Assembly: GCA_016717345.1 (NCBI GenBank)
Contig: JADKFR010000002.1
Coordinates: forward strand, 248,001 to 312,000
DNA: 64,000 nt
Direction of reading: 5' to 3'
Origin: Propionibacteriaceae bacterium
GTDB taxonomy: Bacteria > Actinomycetota > Actinomycetes > Propionibacteriales > Propionibacteriaceae
The notes beneath the pieces were generated by a model. The model searched no databases. It had not been told where the DNA came from and worked only from the letters and a program-made list of their open reading frames with translations. The translations under genes and the position numbers were made by a program. Of the stretch, positions 7,949 through 14,804 are shown one piece after another (position 1 is the stretch's first letter; each line of letters starts with the position of its first letter).

Positions 7949-9334
7949 TCATTCCTTGTCTGAGATGGAAAGCTGTTCGTCCGCGAGCGACGGCGGGCCG
8001 CCCGGCTGGCCGAGCCGCACCAGGTCGAGGAGTTCGTGCCACGCCTCGATCTTGGTCCGGTGGCGGCCCTCGGAGCTACCCAGCGATTGTTCGGCGGAAT
8101 CAATCCGCTGCCAGTCCGCCAGGCTTGACCAGTTGATGCCACGCGAGACCAGCACCTCGTCCGGATCGACGAGGTCGAGGGACCCGCTGGCCGCCAGGTC
8201 GTCGACCAGCGCGGCGACGGTCTCGGCGGCGTCGGCCTTGTTGGTGCCGATCACCCCGATCGGGCCACGCTTGATCCAACCGACCGCGTACTCGCCGGGA
8301 CGGATGGTGCCGTCCGGCTCGCACACCCGTCCGGCCAGGTTGGGGATCCGTCCGGTGGCCTCGTCGAACGGCACCCCCGGCAGCGGGACCCCGCGGTACC
8401 CGATGGCCCGCAACACCAACTCGGCCTCGATGACGACCTCGGCACCGGTGCCACGCACCCGGCCCGGCCCGGCCGGCTCGGTGCCCTCCAGCACGACGGC
8501 TTCCACCCGCTGCTCCCCGACCAGACGAACCGGTTGGTGCCAGAACAGGAAGTGCAGCCGGGCTCGCGGCTGAGGGACGCTGCGTCCGTCCGCCTCGGCC
8601 AGGGCGGCGACGTTCGCGCGGGTGCGACGGTCGAGGACGGCGTCGTCGACGGCCCCCAGATCGCAGCCCTCCACGCTGACGGCGACCCCGGGGGTGGTGA
8701 GCAGTTCCCGCAGTTCGGTGGTGGTGAAGCTGGCGTGCTCGGGCCCCCGGCGTCCGATCACCCAGACGTCGGTGATCTGGTGGGTGGCCAGCTCGGCGAG
8801 CACCGGTACCGGCATGTCCGTGGCTGACAGGTCGTCGGCGGTCTTGACCAGCATCCGCGCGACGTCGATCGCGACATTGCCCACGCCGACCGTCACCGCC
8901 GTGTGCACGCCGTCGAAGTACTGGGGCTCGGCGTCGGGATGCCCCGAGTACCAGGCCACGAACTCGCGGGCGGAACGGCTACCGGGCAGGTCCTCGCCCG
9001 GGACGTGAAGCCGACGGTCCTCACTGGCGCCGGCAGCGTAGATGACGGCGTCGTAGGCGGCGGTGAGATCGGCGACGCTCAGGTTCCGTCCGAGCTCCAC
9101 CAGCCCGAGGAAGCGGACATGCGGGGAGTCGAAGACATGGGCCAGGGCCGTCGCGATCGCCTTGATGCTGGCGTGGTCGGGCGCCACCCCGTAGCGCAGC
9201 AGCCCGAACGGCGTGGGCAGCCGGTCGAAGATGTCCACCCGCACATCGAGCCGGTCCTGGCTGAGCAGCGACTGCGCGGCGAACAGCCCCGAGGGCCCAG
9301 CGCCGATGATGGCGATCCGCCGGGGCCCGGTCAC
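7949..9334 (-). CDS. fprA: FprA-like NADPH-ferredoxin/adrenodoxin-type reductase
   Basis: The 461-residue flavoprotein has an FAD-binding GAGPSGLFAAQSLL near its start and the adrenodoxin-reductase hallmark FDRLPTPFGLLRYGVAPDH. It has a second nucleotide motif, VGVGNVAIDVARML, and a C-terminal VGWIKRGPIGVIGTNKADA that is nearly diagnostic for FprA. The family passes electrons between NAD(P)H and ferredoxins for P450s or Fe-S proteins. The GTG start at 9334 overlaps the mshB stop by 4 nt (GTGA), which fixes the start and implies translational coupling. Whether this reductase works with mycothiol chemistry is inference from position only. Confidence 0.9.
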   Translation of the reverse strand: MTGPRRIAIIGAGPSGLFAAQSLLSQDRLDVRVDIFDRLPTPFGLLRYGVAPDHASIKAIATALAHVFDSPHVRFLGLVELGRNLSVADLTAAYDAVIYAAGASEDRRLHVPGEDLPGSRSAREFVAWYSGHPDAEPQYFDGVHTAVTVGVGNVAIDVARMLVKTADDLSATDMPVPVLAELATHQITDVWVIGRRGPEHASFTTTELRELLTTPGVAVSVEGCDLGAVDDAVLDRRTRANVAALAEADGRSVPQPRARLHFLFWHQPVRLVGEQRVEAVVLEGTEPAGPGRVRGTGAEVVIEAELVLRAIGYRGVPLPGVPFDEATGRIPNLAGRVCEPDGTIRPGEYAVGWIKRGPIGVIGTNKADAAETVAALVDDLAASGSLDLVDPDEVLVSRGINWSSLADWQRIDSAEQSLGSSEGRHRTKIEAWHELLDLVRLGQPGGPPSLADEQLSISDKE

Positions 9335-10086
9335 CGGGCCCGCCCGTCCCGGACCGGGCGCAGCGTGACGCTGGTCTGGATGGCCTCGCGCTGGCCACCG
9401 ACGTGAACCACCTCGTCGCCCTCGACGGTGAGCTGGCTGGCATACCGCGTCAGGGCGTCCCGAACCGTCGGGAGCCGGTGCGGCAGGTCGTAGCTCTGGG
9501 CGGTGGGCCCGGCGGAGGCCAGGTGCGGCTGGGAGACGATCTCGAGGCACCGGACGCCGGCCCGCCTGGCCGCCGCGACGGCGATCTGGTGGCAGGCGAC
9601 ATGGTCGGGGTGCCCGTACCCCCCGAAAGCGTCGTAGCTGACCACCGCCTGGGCCCGGAACCATTCCAGGTAGGCCGCGGCATCCGCGGCCGCCTCCACG
9701 AGTGGGGCGGCGGTCAGGGCGTCCGGGCCCGCGTGCGGGGCAGGGCCGGCGACCTCGGGCGTCACCCAGACCATGCCGGAGTCGAGGTAGCGCCGGCGCG
9801 GGCGTCCGGCACCGAGCGCGGGCGGGTCGCCCAGGAAGGCGGAACTGCGCACACCCAGGACGGCCAGCGCGGCCGCGCGTTCCTCCGCGCGGTGGTCACC
9901 CAGGCCGCGGTCCTGCGCGACCGCACCGCGGACCACGTCACCCCGCTCCCCGCGGGTGGCCGTCAGCACCGCCACGTCCGCCCCCTCGGCGACCAGCTCC
10001 GCGATCAGGGCTCCGGTGGCCAGCGTCTCGTCATCGGGGTGGGCGTGCAGGAACAGCACCCGCGTCAGCCCGCTCAGGTGTCCCAT
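9331..10086 (-). CDS. mshB: MshB-like PIG-L family deacetylase
   Basis: The 251-residue protein has the PIG-L/LmbE zinc site: HAHPDDE (His16, Asp18, Asp19) and the distal GHPDHVACHQIA. In mycothiol synthesis MshB removes the acetyl group from GlcNAc-inositol. The upstream overlapping gene looks like MshA, the preceding enzyme, which supports MshB over the related conjugate amidase Mca. At 251 residues it is somewhat shorter than the usual 290-300. It overlaps mshA by 13 nt and the fprA-like gene by 4 nt. Confidence 0.75.
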   Translation of the reverse strand: MGHLSGLTRVLFLHAHPDDETLATGALIAELVAEGADVAVLTATRGERGDVVRGAVAQDRGLGDHRAEERAAALAVLGVRSSAFLGDPPALGAGRPRRRYLDSGMVWVTPEVAGPAPHAGPDALTAAPLVEAAADAAAYLEWFRAQAVVSYDAFGGYGHPDHVACHQIAVAAARRAGVRCLEIVSQPHLASAGPTAQSYDLPHRLPTVRDALTRYASQLTVEGDEVVHVGGQREAIQTSVTLRPVRDGRAR

Positions 10087-11300
10087 GCGTCATCCCGTCC
10101 GAGAAGGTGTTCATAGACCGCCACCAGCCTGGCGACCGACCAGGACCACACGAACCGCCGGGCGTGGACCCGTGCGACGATGCCCATCCGCTCCAGCAGA
10201 CCGGGTTCGGTCAGCAGTCGGGTGATCGCCATCCCCCAATCCTCGGGACGGCGGGAGTCCATCAGCTGGCCGGTTTCGCCGTGGGCGACGGCCTCCCGCA
10301 GCCCGCCCGCAGCGGCCGCGATCACCGGGGTGCCGCTCGCCTCGGCCTCCAGGGCCACCAGGCCGAACGTTTCGGAGTGGGACGGGACGAGCAGGATCCG
10401 CGCCCATCGCATCAGCTTGGCCAGCATCGGACGGGGTTGCGGACCGACGAAGGTCACATCCTCGGACAGGCCCAGCTCGTCGACCAGTGCCAGCAACTTC
10501 GCCTCGTAGGCGGCGAAGTCGGCCGAGACGTCCCCGGCGACGACGAGGTGCGGACGGATCTCGGCGGGCACGTGGGCCAGCGCGCGAATCGCGAGATCAG
10601 GTCCCTTGAGTGGCTGTAATCGCGCCGCGAACAGCAGGTAGCCGCGCGGCAGTGGCCGCTCCTCGGGGCAACACCACGGTTCCTCGTCCGCGGTGAGGGG
10701 ACGGAACAGGGCCAGATCGACGCCGGGGGAGATGATGCGCACCCGTTCGGGCTCGGCGCCGCAGCGTTCGATGACCGTTCGAGCCTCGGCGGCACTGATG
10801 GCCACCACCGCCTGGGACTCCCGGGCCACCAACGCCTCGCCGGGCACCCGGGCCGGCGACTCCGGCGGCTCACCCTCGGCCAGCGGCGAACCGGGCAGGG
10901 CGGCGACCGAGTGGTAGCTCTGCACGTGCGGGATCCCCCACGCGCGGGTGTGCGGCAGCGCGGCGACCCCCGACATCCAGTGATGGGAATGGACGATGTC
11001 GTAGGGGCCCAGCTCACCGAAGCCCGCGGAGAACTCGTCGATATGGGCGTCGATCTCACTCTTCGGAAGCGGGGTGGGCGGGCCGGCGTCCAGGTGCCGC
11101 AGCAGCACCCGCGGGGCCAACTCCACCACGTCCGGGGCGTCCGGAGCGGTGCGACGAGTGATCAGCTCGACGTGGTGGCCCAGATCGGCCAGGGCGTCGG
11201 CCTGGGCGCGCTCGACGACGTTCAACCCGCCCGCATCACCGGAACCGGGCTGGGTCGCCGGGGAGGTGTGGAGGGAGACGAACGCGATTCGCAGCGGCAC
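10074..11300 (-). CDS. mshA: MshA-like GT4 glycosyltransferase
   Basis: The N-terminal FVSLHTSPATQPGSGDAGGLNV closely follows the MshA pattern (HTSP...GDAGGMNV). MshA joins N-acetylglucosamine to inositol 3-phosphate, the first step of mycothiol synthesis. The C-terminal domain has the retaining GT4 ExxxxxxxE signature in ETFGLVALEAEASGTPVIA and a GGLREAV donor loop. At 408 residues it is slightly short for MshA. GTG start. The next gene, a PIG-L deacetylase, overlaps it by 13 nt, which strengthens the mycothiol reading. Another GT4 enzyme of similar fold is the main alternative. Confidence 0.75.
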   Translation of the reverse strand: MPLRIAFVSLHTSPATQPGSGDAGGLNVVERAQADALADLGHHVELITRRTAPDAPDVVELAPRVLLRHLDAGPPTPLPKSEIDAHIDEFSAGFGELGPYDIVHSHHWMSGVAALPHTRAWGIPHVQSYHSVAALPGSPLAEGEPPESPARVPGEALVARESQAVVAISAAEARTVIERCGAEPERVRIISPGVDLALFRPLTADEEPWCCPEERPLPRGYLLFAARLQPLKGPDLAIRALAHVPAEIRPHLVVAGDVSADFAAYEAKLLALVDELGLSEDVTFVGPQPRPMLAKLMRWARILLVPSHSETFGLVALEAEASGTPVIAAAAGGLREAVAHGETGQLMDSRRPEDWGMAITRLLTEPGLLERMGIVARVHARRFVWSWSVARLVAVYEHLLGRDDAWDT

Positions 11301-11390
11301 GAGCAGAGCTTAGTGGTGGGACCGTCCCGTGCGCCGCACCCAGCCGTGCTCGCGGGGGAGGGCTGGCGGCTCTCGCCTCATCCTCTCCCC

Positions 11391-11558
11391 CCGCACCTTG
11401 CGCCCCCTACGGCACCTTGCGCCTCTCCCCCCGCACCTTGCGCCCCCCCCCCCGCACCTTGCGCCCCCCTTGCGCCTCTCGCCCCGCACCTTGCGCCCCC
11501 TACGGCACCTTGCGCCTGCTATAGGAGGCGCAAGGACACCCACGGGGCGCAAAGTCCC
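11391..11558. repeat. Intergenic GGCGCAA/TTGCGCC element, copy A with amplified left side
   Basis: Six or more ACCTTGCGCC-type motifs in forward orientation are followed by a core TGCTATAGG and two inverted motifs, GGCGCAAGG and GGCGCAAAGTC. CCTTGCGCCT (11508-11517) and AGGCGCAAGG (11526-11535) form a perfect 10-bp dyad around an 8-nt spacer. The 11486-11558 part aligns with a second copy at 14103-14176. Copy A lies between two divergent genes, so it is not simply a terminator. Confidence 0.75.
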
Positions 11559-11574
11559 AGAAGATGGGTGCCGC

Positions 11575-11812
11575 GGGCGCTGGACGCCCGGACATCCGAC
11601 ACCCGCGCCCCGCGCCCCGCGCCCCCGGACACCCGACACCGGATACCGGACACCCGCGCCCGCGCCCCGCCGACCCCGCCACCGCGCCCCGCGCCCCCGA
11701 CACCCGACCCCCGCGCCCCGCGACACCCGCGCCCCCGCACCCGACACCCGCGCCCCGACACCCGCCCCCGCGCCCCCCGACCCCGACCCCCGACGCCGGC
11801 CACGGGCGTCCG
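11575..11812. repeat. C-rich low-complexity tract of GACACCCGCGCCCC-like units
   Basis: About 240 bp consist almost wholly of irregular repeats of GACACCCGCGCCCC and shorter variants. The plus strand is C-rich and the minus strand carries many runs of three or more G, so G-quadruplex formation on the minus strand is possible. Open frames through it give only Pro/Arg/Ala low-complexity peptides, and I read it as non-coding. It ends about 15 bp before the Bcr/CflA gene start. Together with copy A of the element it fills the 527-bp gap between mshA and that gene. Confidence 0.75.
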
Positions 11813-11827
11813 TGAGAGAGTTGCCCG

Positions 11828-13078
11828 GTGAATCGTTCGAAAACCACCCCCAACGCGCTGTTCCTGGCGATTCTGGCCGGGCTCGGCATGGTCGGGCCGT
11901 TCTCGATCGACACCATCTTTCCGGCCTTCGGCTCCCTTGGCGCCGAGTGGGGGGTCTCCGAGTTCGCCCTTCAGCAGCTGGTGAGTGTCTACCTGCTCTC
12001 GTTCGCCGCGATGAGCCTGCTGCACGGCCCGCTGTCGGACGCGCTCGGGCGGCGTCCCGTCATCATCGCCGGGACGATCCTCTACACCCTGGTCTCCATC
12101 GGGTGCGCCCTGTCACCGAACCTGACCGTCCTGTTGGTGTTCCGTGCCCTCCAAGGAATGACGGCCGGGGCCGGCCAGATCGTCAGCCGGGCCATGGTCC
12201 GAGACGTCTATTCCGATGACCAGGCCCAGCGGACGATGAGCCACATCGCGATGATCTTCGGCCTCGCCCCCGCCCTGGCCCCGATCGTCGGCGGCTGGAT
12301 TCTGGGCGTGGGGAACTGGCGCGACATCTTCTGGTTCCTGGCCGCCTTCGGCCTCGTGTTGCTGGTTCTCGTCCAGTTCTGGATGCCGGAAACCCATCCC
12401 TCGCAGGACCGGACCCCGTTCAGCGTCGAGCGCCTGACCGGCAGCCTGCTCCAGGTCTGGCGCAACCCGAGCGGACGCCGCCTGGCCTTCACCGGGATGT
12501 TCAACTTCGCCGGCATGTTCCTCTACATCAGCTCGGCGCCGCTGTTCGTGGTGAAGCTGCTGGGCAAGGGCGAGCAGGACTTCTGGATCCTGTTCGTGCC
12601 GCTGATCTCCGGCATGGTGGTCGGTTCCTGGGCCAGCGGGCAGCTGGCCGGACGCATCTCCGGACGGCGGCTGGCCACCCTCGGCTACGTGATCAGCGCC
12701 GTGGGGGCCCTCACCAACCTGGTACTCAGCCTGCTGCCGTCCACCCAGGGGCTTCCCTGGGCGGTGGCGGCGCTGCCGGTGCTCTCGTTCGGAATCGCGA
12801 TCGCGTTCCCGATCCTCACCCTCGCCATGCTGGACCTGTTCCCGACCCTGCGGGGCGCGGCCTCGTCGGTGCAGTCGTTCGTCCAACTGCTCGCGAACGC
12901 CGCCATCGCCGGAGTCCTGGCACCGATGCTGGCGTTCTCGCTGCCGGGCCTGGCGGTCGGCGCCCTGGTGATGGTGGCCATCGCGTGGTCGCTGTGGCAG
13001 TGGCATCTGCACGTCACCCACCAGGAACCCCCGACCACCCACGAGGCCGCCGCTTACGAGCCGACCGAGGACATGTGA
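11828..13078 (+). CDS. Bcr/CflA-type multidrug efflux MFS transporter
   Basis: The 416-residue protein has about 12 hydrophobic helices. Landmarks are PFSIDTIFPAF in helix 1, the MFS loop GPLSDALGRRPVI between helices 2 and 3, and RALQGMTAGAG...SRAMVRDVY, which is typical of the Bcr/CflA drug:H+ antiporter branch (bicyclomycin, chloramphenicol or other compounds). It uses a GTG start with a weak upstream purine stretch. It stands alone behind an unusual repetitive 5' region that may influence its expression. The substrate cannot be predicted. Confidence 0.85.
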   Translation: MNRSKTTPNALFLAILAGLGMVGPFSIDTIFPAFGSLGAEWGVSEFALQQLVSVYLLSFAAMSLLHGPLSDALGRRPVIIAGTILYTLVSIGCALSPNLTVLLVFRALQGMTAGAGQIVSRAMVRDVYSDDQAQRTMSHIAMIFGLAPALAPIVGGWILGVGNWRDIFWFLAAFGLVLLVLVQFWMPETHPSQDRTPFSVERLTGSLLQVWRNPSGRRLAFTGMFNFAGMFLYISSAPLFVVKLLGKGEQDFWILFVPLISGMVVGSWASGQLAGRISGRRLATLGYVISAVGALTNLVLSLLPSTQGLPWAVAALPVLSFGIAIAFPILTLAMLDLFPTLRGAASSVQSFVQLLANAAIAGVLAPMLAFSLPGLAVGALVMVAIAWSLWQWHLHVTHQEPPTTHEAAAYEPTEDM

Positions 13079-13140
13079 GGCCAGAGTAGAAGCGGTCCAG
13101 GGTCTCGCCGACGACCCCTGATAGCGATAACATCTCGTCC

Positions 13141-14088
13141 ATGAGCAACGACGCCGGCTACCGCCTCGCCAATTCCCAGGTCGCGATCGAGATCCTGCCG
13201 TTCGGCGCCACCCTGCACTGCTTCGAGGTGCGCCAGCCGGACGGGTCCTGGCGCTCGATCGTGCTGGGACGGCAGAACCGCACGGCCGGCGACGCCTCCT
13301 ACCTGGGCGCCACCGTGGGCCGCTTCGCCAACCGGATCGCCGGGGCCCGCTTCACCCTTGACGGCACGACCTACCAACTCGCCGCCAACGAGGGCCCCAA
13401 CCAGTTGCACGGCGGCCCCGGCGGGTTCTCCGAGGTCACCTGGCAGGTCGACTCCCTCACCCCCGACTCCATCGCGCTCAGCCTGGTCAGCCCGGACGGG
13501 GACCAGGGCTACCCGGGCACACTGCGGGCCACCGCCACGTTCTCGCTGCTGGACGACGGCGCTCAGGTCGTCTACAGCGCGACCACCGACGCGCCCACGC
13601 CGGTCAACCTCACCACCCACCCGTACTTCAACCTCGACGGCTCCCCGACCACCGACGACCACGTCCTCACCATGCCTGCGAGCCGCTACACGCCCAACCA
13701 GGACGACGGCATCCCGACCGGCGAGATCCGCGACGTGACCGGATCGGCCGCCGACTTCCGGGCCGGACGGCCGCTGGGCGCGGCCCGCCTGGCCGCCGAC
13801 GCCGAAGGCATCACCCGCAACGGCGGGTTCGACCACAACTTCGTGGTGGACGGCGCGGGCCTGCGCGAGCACGTCCGGCTGGTGGGGCCCTCCGGGCTCA
13901 CACTCGTGGTGCGCAGCGACGCGCCGGCCGTCCAGATCTACGGCGGGGACCACCTGGGACGCAGCGGCGTCGCGATCGAGCCCCAGCGGTACCCCGACGC
14001 CCCGAACCACGACGGCTTCGGCCCCTCGGTGCTCCGGCCCGGGGAGACCTACCGGACCACCACCCAGTGGCTGGTCACGCAGGCCTGA
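13141..14088 (+). CDS. galM: Aldose 1-epimerase (GalM/mutarotase)
   Basis: The 315-residue galactose-mutarotase fold has TVGRFANRIAGARF, NQLHGGPGGF (with the catalytic His), NLTTHPYFNLDG (second His) and the C-terminal IEPQRYPDAPNH (catalytic Glu). It interconverts alpha and beta anomers of aldohexoses in the cytoplasm. No galactose-pathway genes adjoin it, so its in vivo sugar is open. It faces the marR gene, with copy B of the GGCGCAA element in the gap between them. Confidence 0.9.
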   Translation: MSNDAGYRLANSQVAIEILPFGATLHCFEVRQPDGSWRSIVLGRQNRTAGDASYLGATVGRFANRIAGARFTLDGTTYQLAANEGPNQLHGGPGGFSEVTWQVDSLTPDSIALSLVSPDGDQGYPGTLRATATFSLLDDGAQVVYSATTDAPTPVNLTTHPYFNLDGSPTTDDHVLTMPASRYTPNQDDGIPTGEIRDVTGSAADFRAGRPLGAARLAADAEGITRNGGFDHNFVVDGAGLREHVRLVGPSGLTLVVRSDAPAVQIYGGDHLGRSGVAIEPQRYPDAPNHDGFGPSVLRPGETYRTTTQWLVTQA

Positions 14089-14102
14089 TCGGCCCTGTTC
14101 TC

Positions 14103-14176
14103 CTACCTTGCGCCCCATAGCCGACCTTGCGCGTGCTACTGGGGGCGCAAAGTCACCCCCGGGGCGCAAAGTCGGG
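14103..14176. repeat. Intergenic GGCGCAA/TTGCGCC element, copy B
   Basis: This 74-bp copy has the same order as copy A: two forward motifs (TACCTTGCGCC, GACCTTGCGCG), a core GTGCTACTGG, then two inverted GGCGCAAAGTC motifs separated by ACCCCCGGG. It fills the gap between the convergent galM and marR genes. The symmetric ACTTTGCGCC/GGCGCAAAGT pairs could fold into a long hairpin. With no T-tract, a simple intrinsic terminator is uncertain. Confidence 0.75.
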
Positions 14177-14186
14177 ACGGGACGGG

Positions 14187-14687
14187 TCAGTCGCCGGGCT
14201 GGTCCTGGGCGCGCAGGGTCACCAGGGCGCGGGCCATGGCGTCCAGCATCACCAGTGAACTCGCGCGGATGGTGTCCAGGTCGTCCATCGACAGTTCGTT
14301 GACGATGGCGCGCAGCACGCGATCGAACAGCGATTCCATCAGGCCCATCATCGTCAGGCCGTCCCTGGTCACGTGCAGCCGGCGAACCCGACGGTCGGCC
14401 TCGTCGTCGTGCCGTTCCACCAGTCCCTTCTCGGCCAGTCGCTCGACCAGGCCGCTGGCCGTCGGGGTGGAGACGCCCAACCGTCCAGCCAGGGCGTGGA
14501 CGGTGATGCCGGGAGTATGGATGAGCTCGCCCAGGCACCGGATCTGCTGCATGGTGAGATCGGGTGGCAGCGGCGCCGGCCCGACCAATTCCATCGATCG
14601 GTTCCGCGTCAGGTCGTACAGACCGAAGATCTGACGCACCAGCGCATCGCGCTGCGGATCACCACTCTCTGGAATCTTGCCCGGCAA
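14187..14687 (-). CDS. MarR-family transcriptional regulator
   Basis: The 166-residue winged-helix protein has the MarR core LTMQQIRCLGELIHTPGITVHALAGRLGVSTPTASGLVERLAEKGLVERHDDEADRRVRRLHVT. That covers the recognition helix (STPTASGLVERL) and the wing with DRR. The start is a TTG preceded by AAAGGGGG at good spacing. It is divergent from the large RND exporter, with a duplicated GTTAG-containing site in between, so it most likely represses the exporter and itself and responds to an exported compound. Confidence 0.9.
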   Translation of the reverse strand: MPGKIPESGDPQRDALVRQIFGLYDLTRNRSMELVGPAPLPPDLTMQQIRCLGELIHTPGITVHALAGRLGVSTPTASGLVERLAEKGLVERHDDEADRRVRRLHVTRDGLTMMGLMESLFDRVLRAIVNELSMDDLDTIRASSLVMLDAMARALVTLRAQDQPGD

Positions 14688-14716
14688 CTCTCAACCCCCT
14701 TTGGGCTCTTCGGCAC

Positions 14717-14754
14717 TTGTTAGTACCATGTAACTTGTTAGTGCAATGCTAACG
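14717..14754. promoter_or_regulatory. Probable MarR operator: two CTTGTTAGT half-sites 18 bp apart
   Basis: CTTGTTAG occurs at 14717-14724 and again at 14735-14742. Each copy is followed by a TAAC, giving two imperfect dyads, GTTAGTACCATGTAAC and GTTAGTGCAATGCTAAC. The pair is centred in the short divergent region between marR and the RND gene, where a MarR protein would bind both promoters. Confidence 0.6.
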
Positions 14755-14804
14755 AACGATGCCAGCTCTTGGCATCTGCTGTGACACAAGGGGAGAACGG
14801 GCCC

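Noticed and set aside
11329..12219. Open frames through the C-rich tract
   Set aside because: They encode only Pro/Arg/Ala repeats, run into the Bcr/CflA gene in another frame and lack a credible start.
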